In this document: one piece after another, positions 51,132 through 57,578 of the stretch
How the letters are laid out: the number at the start of each line of letters is the position of its first letter
How positions within the stretch are numbered: position 1 is the first letter of the stretch
Source of the DNA: Micromonospora siamensis
Lineage (GTDB): Bacteria; Actinomycetota; Actinomycetes; Mycobacteriales; Micromonosporaceae
Direction: 5' to 3'
NCBI RefSeq assembly: GCF_900090305.1
Contig: NZ_LT607751.1
Location: 62,001 to 126,000 of the forward strand
Length of the DNA stretch: 64,000 nt
Program-made: the position numbers and the translations under genes
Notes under the pieces: model-generated
Told to the model about the DNA's origin: nothing
Databases searched by the model: none
Seen by the model: the letters and a program-made list of their open reading frames with translations, nothing else

Positions 51132-51268
51132 GCGCACCTCCTGGCGATGACGGCGGCCCCGCACGGCGACGGGTCCGCACAGGGTACGTCCGACACCGCC
51201 ACCGTAGGGCAGATCCGCCACACATTGCCCAGCCGCACCCACGCGTAACCGCCCCCGTACGCCGGCGG

Positions 51269-51281
51269 TACCGTCTGCGGC
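51269..51281 (+). promoter_or_regulatory. Leaderless promoter -10 of GroES-like gene
   Basis: TACCGT at 51269-51274, 7 nt before GTG 51282. Confidence 0.45.
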
Positions 51282-51620
51282 GTGACCAGCGATCAGAACC
51301 TCGACTCCGGCCTGCCGATCCGCCTGCTGCACGACCGGGTGCTGGTGAAGGTGGACGGGAGCGAGGGGGAGCGCCGCTCCACCGCCGGAATCGTCATCCC
51401 GGCGACCGCCGCGGTCGGCAAGCGGCTCGCCTGGGCCACCGCGGTCGGCGTCGGACCGAACGTCCGCTCGATCGTCTCCGGCGACCGGGTGCTCTTCGAC
51501 CCGGACGACCGCTCCGAGGTCGAACTGCACGGTCGCGGGTACGTGCTGCTGCGGGAACGGGACGTGCACGCGGTCGCCGCCGAGCGGGTCGAGCCGGACG
51601 CCACCGGCCTCTACCTCTGA
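51282..51620 (+). CDS. GroES-like co-chaperonin family protein
   Basis: A 112-residue protein with the Cpn10 fold. It has IRLLHDRVLVKVDG at the N-terminal strand, the TAGIVIPATA mobile-loop position, AVGVGPNVRSIVSGDRVLFDP and a C-terminal strand VLLRERDVHAV. It is divergent from true GroES, not next to groEL, and lacks the usual SGGI-VLP mobile loop, so it may not serve GroEL. Probably a stand-alone accessory. Confidence 0.8.
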   Translation: MTSDQNLDSGLPIRLLHDRVLVKVDGSEGERRSTAGIVIPATAAVGKRLAWATAVGVGPNVRSIVSGDRVLFDPDDRSEVELHGRGYVLLRERDVHAVAAERVEPDATGLYL

Positions 51621-51651
51621 GGCCGACCCGGGTCCGGCGGTCGGGGGCGGG

Positions 51652-51819
51652 TCAGCTCATCAGGCCGGTGAGGAAGTCGCCGAGGCCCTGGGCCATCGCC
51701 ATCAGCGCCGCCCCGATCCCCCTGAACAGCTGCGCCGCCCCGTCCGGCCGGAACGCCATGAAGTAGATCAGGAAGGCGACGCTGCCCCAGAGGAGCAGCT
51801 TCTTCACGAAAACCGGCAT
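51652..51819 (-). CDS. Small membrane protein (55 aa)
   Basis: A 55-residue protein with a basic start MPVFVKKLLLWG, one transmembrane helix (about residues 5-23) and an amphipathic second segment AAQLFRGIGAALMAMAQGLG. Not recognised. GGGAGGGACG directly precedes ATG 51819, so this start is preferred to one 72 nt further upstream. It lies just downstream of a palindromic repeat. Confidence 0.6.
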   Translation of the reverse strand: MPVFVKKLLLWGSVAFLIYFMAFRPDGAAQLFRGIGAALMAMAQGLGDFLTGLMS

Positions 51820-51939
51820 CGTCCCTCCCCAGGGCCCCGCGGACGTGCCTGGCTTCCCGCCGCCGCGCGACGCAAACGACACGTCCGGCACCCCGGACGC
51901 GTCGGGTCAGCCGCGCCCGCTGCCGGAATCGGCCGACCT

Positions 51940-52002
51940 CACAAGATCCTGGTTGTTGTTGCCTCATGAGCCTGGTGAGGCCACTACAACCAGGATCTTG
52001 TG
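51940..52002. repeat. Palindromic repeat, copy 2 (CCTGGTTGTAGTGGCC type)
   Basis: The 27-nt arms 51940-51966 (CACAAGATCCTGGTTGTTGT...) and 51976-52002 match in inverted order at 25 of 27 positions around a 9-nt loop. The right arm shares TACAACCAGGATCTTGTG-like sequence with copy 1 at 29166-29214. It lies between two minus-strand genes. Confidence 0.8.
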
Positions 52003-52071
52003 GTCGTGGCGGGCGGCGGTCTCCGCGACGGCGCAGCAGGCGGCAGGTGGGGGCGAGGGAGGAGGGCCCGG

Positions 52072-53544
52072 TCAGGGGCGGCCGGCGGGCCAGGGGGCGG
52101 CCGGGCCGGGGCCGTACCAACCGGGCGGGCCGTAGCCGGCCGGGTGAGCGGGCGGCGGGGGCGGGGCGAGCACCACCGGGATCGGCACCACCGGCTCGTC
52201 CGGGGCCTCCACGGCCCGCCGGGAACCGTCCGGGAACCGCAGGTGGTAGCGGTGGCCGTCCCAGACGCCGACCGGCGCCTGCGGGTCCCGGCCGACGAAG
52301 AACGACCGGTACGCGCTGATCGCGTCCAGCAGCTCGCGTTCCTCCCGGGCGGCCCGTTCCCGGTCGGCGGGGCGGCTGTCCAGGCCCCGGCGCATCCCGT
52401 CCCGCAGCAACGCCAGCCGGGTGGCGGTGAACTGGTAACCGCGCATCGCCTTGAGCCCGCCGTCCCCGGCCACCCGCCGGGCCCAGGTACGCGCGGCGTG
52501 CCGCCGGCCCAGGCTGCCCAGGGCGGCCACCTCCGGCGGGGTGAGCCAGCCGGCGTGCACGTAGTCCGGCAGGGTGCGTTCGGTGAGCCGCCCCTCCCAG
52601 GCCCGCAGCCAGACCGCCAGGCCGACCATGCCGAAGAAGATCGGCACCATCACGCCCAGGTAGCCGTAGAGCGCGATCAGACCCTCACCGGTGGCGGCGA
52701 CCAGGGAGGGGAGCAGGTTCCACGTGCCGTGCAGCATCATCGCCAGCAGCAGGCCGGCGGCCGGGGCGAGGAAGCGTACCCGCCGGTCGGCGGTGCGGGC
52801 GGCGATGCCCAGCCCGACGCCGGTCATCGAGGTGAACAGCGGGTGGGCGAAGCCGAAGAGCAGGATCCGGACGATGAAGATGGCGATCACCTGCCGGACG
52901 CCGGTGGCCGGGCCGTACTCCTCGACACCGACCCGGTAGCCGTACCCGCCGAGGTAGAGGATGTTCTCCACCATGGCGAAGCCGATCGCGGAGAGCCCGC
53001 AGTAGACCAGCCCGTCGGTGATCCCGGAGAACTCCCGGCGGCGGAAGATCAGCAGCAGGATCGGGCCGAGCGCCTTGGTCAGCTCCTCGATGAACGGGGC
53101 GACCAGCACGGCGGTCAGCGCCTGCGGCAGCCCCCAGTCCTTGAACAGCCCGGCCGCGGTCTCGTTGACGGTGAGCGAGGCGGCGGTGGCGACCGACGCT
53201 CCCCAGGCGAAGCAGAAGGCCAGGTAGAGCAGCGGCTCCGGCTCGTACCGGTCGAGCCAGAGGAAGCAGGCCACCAGGACCGGCACCGGCAGGAGGGCGG
53301 CGACCACGCCGACCAGCAACGCCTCCGGCCCGAGGTTCGACCCGAGCTGGATCAGCATGAACACCGCGCAGGCGGCGATCAGCAGCACCACCGCCGCCAG
53401 CACGACCAGCCGGCGCCAGCCCAGCCGGCGCAGCGGCATCCGCGGTGCTGCTCCGCCGGGCGCCGGCACCGACTCCGGAGAGGAGGGCGGCGGGACGGGC
53501 GCGGGCGGCGACGGCGGCGTACCGCCCGGCGGGGTGTCGGCCAT
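52072..53544 (-). CDS. PrsW-family intramembrane metalloprotease
   Basis: A 490-residue membrane protein. A Pro-rich N-terminus of about 40 residues precedes eight or so transmembrane helices. The zinc-protease motifs of the PrsW family are EELTKA (FIEELTK), FAHPLFTSMTG and MLHGTWN. PrsW cleaves anti-sigma factors in Bacillus; the substrate here is unknown. A cytoplasmic tail of about 170 residues ending in a Pro/Gly/Tyr-rich stretch is unusually long. TACGCT (minus strand, 53551-53556) ends 6 nt before ATG. Confidence 0.88.
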   Translation of the reverse strand: MADTPPGGTPPSPPAPVPPPSSPESVPAPGGAAPRMPLRRLGWRRLVVLAAVVLLIAACAVFMLIQLGSNLGPEALLVGVVAALLPVPVLVACFLWLDRYEPEPLLYLAFCFAWGASVATAASLTVNETAAGLFKDWGLPQALTAVLVAPFIEELTKALGPILLLIFRRREFSGITDGLVYCGLSAIGFAMVENILYLGGYGYRVGVEEYGPATGVRQVIAIFIVRILLFGFAHPLFTSMTGVGLGIAARTADRRVRFLAPAAGLLLAMMLHGTWNLLPSLVAATGEGLIALYGYLGVMVPIFFGMVGLAVWLRAWEGRLTERTLPDYVHAGWLTPPEVAALGSLGRRHAARTWARRVAGDGGLKAMRGYQFTATRLALLRDGMRRGLDSRPADRERAAREERELLDAISAYRSFFVGRDPQAPVGVWDGHRYHLRFPDGSRRAVEAPDEPVVPIPVVLAPPPPPAHPAGYGPPGWYGPGPAAPWPAGRP

Positions 53545-53556
53545 GCGGCCAGCGTA
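53545..53556 (-). promoter_or_regulatory. Leaderless promoter -10 of PrsW gene
   Basis: TACGCT on the minus strand, 6 nt before ATG 53544. Confidence 0.45.
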
Positions 53557-53621
53557 GTCATCCCGGACCGCCCCGGCCGGCCGCATCGGCACTCAGGCCG
53601 GCCGGGCCGGGGTACGCCGGC

Positions 53622-54887
53622 TCAGCCGACCGGGGGTGCGGTGGGCGGTTTCGGGGCGCTGCCCTGCTCGGTGGGGCCGGTGGCCTTCTCCGGCTCGCCG
53701 CCGAAGGACCGCCGGACCAGCCGGTTGGCCTCCTCCTGGTCGATGCCGGAGGCCACCATCAGGTCGCTGGCCGTGGTACGCACCTGGGCGATCACCACAC
53801 TGCCGGAGAAGCCCACCCCCTCGGCGTACGCCCGGCCGGCCTCGCTGACCGCGCGCAGTGACCGTTCCCGCGCCTGTTCCGGCTCGGCGCCGACGGCGAA
53901 CTCGTGCCGCAGCAGCCGGACCGCCTCCGCCAGGTGGGCGACCGCGTCCGGCATCGGCCCGGGGATGCTCTCCTCGTCCTCGATCATGGTGACCGAGCGG
54001 CGGATCAGGGTGCCGCTGTTGCGCATCGCCCGGTCGATCGGGTCGGCCGCCTCGGCGTAGTGGGTCAGCTCGCTGCGCCGGTGCCAGCGCGCCGGGGAGA
54101 GGGTGCTGGTCTCCTTGGCGCCCTCGATCGCCTCGGTGAAGGTGGCCAGTTCCTCCTTGTTCTCGCGGAGCCGTTCCAGGGCCCGCTGGGCGCTGGCCCG
54201 GTCCCGGTTGCGCAGCGCCTCGGCGGTGATGTCGAGCTGGCCGGCGAGCAAATCCAGGGCTGGGCGGGCGGCCCGGTTGATCACCCGCAGCGGGTTGAGC
54301 GGCAGCAGGATGGCGGTCACCAGCAGCGCGATGCCGCCGCCGACGAAGGCGTCCACGAAGCGGGGGAACTCCAGGTTCTGGGTGGACGGACTGAGGGTGA
54401 CGATCAGGACGGCGGTGGCCGCCGCCTGGATGACGATGGCCACGCTGGCGCCGAAGAAGATGGTCAGCAGGATCGCGGCGGTCACCACCAGCCCGAGCTG
54501 CCAGCCGCCGGTGCCGAGGAAGTAGATCAGCACGTCGCCGAGGAACACGCCGACCGCCACCCCGACGATCAGCTCGACGGTGCGTCGCAGCCGCTGGCCG
54601 ACCGAGGCGGCGAGCGTGCCGACCGCGGAGATCGGCGCGAAGACCGGCTGCGGGTTGCCGAGGAGCTGGTGCGACACCACCCAGGCGAGCGCGGCGGCGA
54701 GGCCGGCCTGGACGGCCAGGCCCAGCGTCATCCGTACCCGGTGCAGCCGGTCCTGGAGGGTGGCCCGGCTCCGGTTGCGCAGTTCGGCCACCGCGTCGGC
54801 GATCCGGGCGGAGTCCACGTCGGGCCGGCCGTCGCGCAGCCCGGCACGCCGCAACAGCGACGGTCGTCGGTCCCTTGCCACGGCCAT
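53622..54887 (-). CDS. FUSC / aromatic acid exporter family protein
   Basis: A 421-residue membrane protein. The N-terminal half (about residues 50-200) has six helices of the FUSC/ArAE exporter type (GLAVQAGLAAALAWVVSHQL, FAPISAVGTLAASVGQRL with the conserved Arg). The C-terminal half is a long helical cytoplasmic domain with clear coiled-coil character (about 215-380). Members export aromatic acids or act in stress tolerance; the substrate is unknown. Confidence 0.85.
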   Translation of the reverse strand: MAVARDRRPSLLRRAGLRDGRPDVDSARIADAVAELRNRSRATLQDRLHRVRMTLGLAVQAGLAAALAWVVSHQLLGNPQPVFAPISAVGTLAASVGQRLRRTVELIVGVAVGVFLGDVLIYFLGTGGWQLGLVVTAAILLTIFFGASVAIVIQAAATAVLIVTLSPSTQNLEFPRFVDAFVGGGIALLVTAILLPLNPLRVINRAARPALDLLAGQLDITAEALRNRDRASAQRALERLRENKEELATFTEAIEGAKETSTLSPARWHRRSELTHYAEAADPIDRAMRNSGTLIRRSVTMIEDEESIPGPMPDAVAHLAEAVRLLRHEFAVGAEPEQARERSLRAVSEAGRAYAEGVGFSGSVVIAQVRTTASDLMVASGIDQEEANRLVRRSFGGEPEKATGPTEQGSAPKPPTAPPVG

Positions 54888-54994
54888 GGCGGGGACTACC
54901 CGCCCCGGGCGGGGTCAATCCTCGCGCCGCTGCACCGGGCGGCGTCCGCCGGGACCCTCCCCCGCACCCGGTTGATGATCAGCGGGGGACGACC

Positions 54995-55007
54995 TAACGT
55001 TCCCCGC
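54995..55007 (+). promoter_or_regulatory. Leaderless promoter -10 of FAD oxidase gene
   Basis: TAACGT at 54995-55000, 7 nt before ATG 55008. Confidence 0.45.
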
Positions 55008-56408
55008 ATGGCCGGATCCCCCCTCCTCGACGACCTGCGCGCCGCCCTGGGCGACGCCGCCGTGCTCACCGACCCGGACCTGCTGCGGATGCACAGCCGG
55101 GACGAGGCCGACCTCTGCGCGGCGGGTACGCCGCTGGTGGTGACCCGCCCCCGCAGCACCGAGGAGGTGGTGGCGGTGGTCCGCGCCGCCGCCCGGCACG
55201 GCGTACCGGTGGTGCCGCAGGGCGCCCGGACCGGACTGGCCGGCGCCGCCAACGCGGTCGACGGCGCGGTGGTGCTGAGCACCGTGGCGATGGACGCGAT
55301 CCGGGAGATCGACCCGGTCGGCCGGATCGCGGTGGTCCAGCCGGGCGTGGTCAACGCCCAGCTGGCCGGGGCGGTGGCGAAGCAGGGTCTCTACTATCCG
55401 CCGGACCCGGGGTCCTGGGAGTCCTCGACCATCGGCGGCAACGTCTCCACCAACGCCGGCGGGATGTGCTGCGTCAAGTACGGCGTGACCACCGAGTACG
55501 TGCTCGGGCTGGAGGTGGTGCTCGCCTCCGGCGAGGTGCTGCGGACCGGCCGGCGGACCGCCAAGGGCGTCGCCGGGTACGACCTGACCCGGCTCTTCGT
55601 CGGCTCGGAGGGCACCCTCGGAGTGATCACCGAGATCACCGTCTCGCTGCGGCCGGCGCCCGAGGAGTCGCTGACCATGGTGGCGGTCTTCGACTCCACG
55701 GCGGCGGCCGGCGCGGCGGTGGCGGACATCGCGGCGAAGGGGTTGACGCCGAGCCTGCTGGAACTGCTGGACCGTACCCACCTGGTGGCGATCGAGGCGT
55801 ACCGGCCGATGGGCCTGCGGACCGACGCGCAGGCCCTGCTGCTGGCCGCCGCGGACACCGGCGCCCGGGCCGGCGAGGACCTGGCCCGGCTGGCCGAGGT
55901 CTGCACCGCGGCCGGCGCCGGCGAGGTGTACGCGGCCACCGACGCGGTCGAGGCGGCGGCGTTGTTGCAGGCCCGCCGGCTCGCCCACCCGGCGATGGAG
56001 AAGTTCGCGGCGGACGCCTTCCCGGCCGGCAACGGCGGCCTGGTGATCGACGACGTGGCGGTGCCGAGGGGTTCGCTGGCCGCCCTGCTCGACGGGGTGG
56101 CCCGGATCGCGGCGGAGTGCGACGTGCCGATCGGCGTGGTGGGTCACGCCGGGGACGGCAACATGCACCCGAACATCGTGGTGGACCGGGCCGATCCGGC
56201 GAGCGTGGAACGCGGCCGGCGGGCCTTCGACGAGATCATGCGGCTCGGCCTGGAGCTGGGTGGCACCTGCACCGGCGAGCACGGGGTGGGGCTGCTGAAG
56301 CGGGACTGGCTGGCCCGGGAGATCGGTCCGGTCGGGGTGCGGGTGCACCAGGCGATCAAGGCGGCCCTGGACCCGACGGGCCTGTTCAACCCGGGCAAGG
56401 TGCTCTGA
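55008..56408 (+). CDS. FAD-linked oxidase, GlcD/D-lactate dehydrogenase-like
   Basis: A 466-residue flavoprotein of the VAO/PCMH family. The FAD domain (about residues 35-215) has VVPQGARTGLAGAAN, DPGSWESSTIGGNVSTNAGG and VGSEGTLGVITEITV. The C-terminal FAD-oxidase domain carries VGHAGDGNMHPNI (metal-binding His) and GEHGVGLLK. Likely substrates are 2-hydroxy acids such as glycolate or D-lactate; glcE/glcF partners are not adjacent. The reading frame extends far upstream but only antisense to the FUSC gene; ATG 55008 is supported by the -10 at 54995. Confidence 0.9.
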   Translation: MAGSPLLDDLRAALGDAAVLTDPDLLRMHSRDEADLCAAGTPLVVTRPRSTEEVVAVVRAAARHGVPVVPQGARTGLAGAANAVDGAVVLSTVAMDAIREIDPVGRIAVVQPGVVNAQLAGAVAKQGLYYPPDPGSWESSTIGGNVSTNAGGMCCVKYGVTTEYVLGLEVVLASGEVLRTGRRTAKGVAGYDLTRLFVGSEGTLGVITEITVSLRPAPEESLTMVAVFDSTAAAGAAVADIAAKGLTPSLLELLDRTHLVAIEAYRPMGLRTDAQALLLAAADTGARAGEDLARLAEVCTAAGAGEVYAATDAVEAAALLQARRLAHPAMEKFAADAFPAGNGGLVIDDVAVPRGSLAALLDGVARIAAECDVPIGVVGHAGDGNMHPNIVVDRADPASVERGRRAFDEIMRLGLELGGTCTGEHGVGLLKRDWLAREIGPVGVRVHQAIKAALDPTGLFNPGKVL

Positions 56409-56468
56409 CCGCAGCGCCGGGACACCACCGGCGCCCCGGCAGGCCCGGCCCGGCGCCCCGGTGGCCGG

Positions 56469-57578
56469 TCACCGTCGGGGCGCCGTCACCGTCCTGCGCG
56501 GCACGGTGTTCGTCGACCAGGTCACCCGGTAGCGGGCGGCGGCGGCCTTCTCGCCGTAGAGCCGCGCCGCGTCCGGGGTCACCGAGAGCCGCCAGTCGAG
56601 TTCCTTGTTGGTCTCGAACCAGATCACGCCGATCACGTCGGGATGCCGGGGAAGCTGGCTGAACATCTCCCGGATCCAGGCCGCTCGGCGGCCCTCGGCG
56701 TCACTGGCCCCGGTCTCGGTGATGACGATGGGCTTGCGGGTGAACCGGCGGACCTGGTCGAGGGTGTCGTCGAAGATCCGGTCGAAGGACCGGTACCGCT
56801 CCACCCCGGCGGTGCCGTAGTAGCCGGACAGGCCGACCCAGTCGACGTACCGGTCACCGGGGTAGAGGCCCGTCAGCGGTTCGGCGCCCGGGTAGGTGAC
56901 GTTGGCGCTCCACACCCAGATCACGTTCGTCACCCCGACCTGGCGGAAGATGTCGTGCACGTGGCGGTAGGCCCGTACGTAGTCCCCCTCGCGGTTGCCG
57001 TTGGACTGCTCGCACCACGGGTACCAGAACCCGTTCATCTCGTGCGCGAAGCGCATCCCCACCGGGTAGCCGAGGCTCTTGAGCCCCTGCGCCCACGAGC
57101 GGATGTACTCGTCGAAGTCGCCGCCGGCGATCCGGGACAGCCGGTACGCGGGCTGCTCGCCGTGGCTGCGGGCCCGCCCGGTCGCGAGGTAGTCCCACGG
57201 CTCCCACGCCACGATCGGCAGCATGTTCCGTTCGGCGACCCGGTCGAACACCGCCCGGTCGAACGGGTTGTGCGCCCAGCCCTGGGCGAACTGGAACGCG
57301 GCCGGCCGGTGGCCCGTCGCCTCCGTGTACGCCGAGAGCGGCGTGAAGTCGTACGGGCCGTGCTCGGTCTGGATGCCGAGGAACACCTTGCCCTTCGGCG
57401 GGAAGGGCGTCGGCGGGTTCGGCGAGCGGGTCGCGTCGACCGAGGCGCCGGGCTCGACGCCTGCGTCGACGGCCCCGGACTGACCGGTCCGCCCGCGCAG
57501 CACCAGGAAGGCCGCGCCGGCCACGACGGCCAGCACCAGGACCAGGAGCGTGATCTGCCACGTCACCGGTCTCCGCAC
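56469..57578 (-). CDS. GH26 glycoside hydrolase, membrane-anchored
   Basis: A 369-residue enzyme. An N-terminal signal-anchor helix (about residues 8-27) and a short linker lead to a GH26 (beta/alpha)8 domain exposed outside the cell. The acid/base is Glu180 in RFAHEMNGFWYPW and the nucleophile Glu288 in ITETGASD; aromatic subsite residues include WEPWDY and GYYG. GH26 contains beta-1,4-mannanases and beta-1,3/1,4-glucanases. GTG 57578 has GGAGGAG just upstream and overlaps the end of the GT2 gene by 16 nt. Last gene of the GT-C, GT2, GH26 operon, analogous in position to bcsZ cellulase in cellulose operons. Confidence 0.88.
   Translation of the reverse strand: MRRPVTWQITLLVLVLAVVAGAAFLVLRGRTGQSGAVDAGVEPGASVDATRSPNPPTPFPPKGKVFLGIQTEHGPYDFTPLSAYTEATGHRPAAFQFAQGWAHNPFDRAVFDRVAERNMLPIVAWEPWDYLATGRARSHGEQPAYRLSRIAGGDFDEYIRSWAQGLKSLGYPVGMRFAHEMNGFWYPWCEQSNGNREGDYVRAYRHVHDIFRQVGVTNVIWVWSANVTYPGAEPLTGLYPGDRYVDWVGLSGYYGTAGVERYRSFDRIFDDTLDQVRRFTRKPIVITETGASDAEGRRAAWIREMFSQLPRHPDVIGVIWFETNKELDWRLSVTPDAARLYGEKAAAARYRVTWSTNTVPRRTVTAPRR

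Noticed and set aside
47550..51248. 1232-codon plus-strand open frame over dinG and the AI-2E gene
   Set aside because: Continuous only because stop codons are rare in this composition; it runs across two real genes on opposite strands in a different frame.
53904..55007. N-terminal 368-codon extension of the FAD oxidase
   Set aside because: The extension is antisense to the FUSC gene and has no homology-like features. ATG 55008 has a well-placed -10 and starts the family domain.
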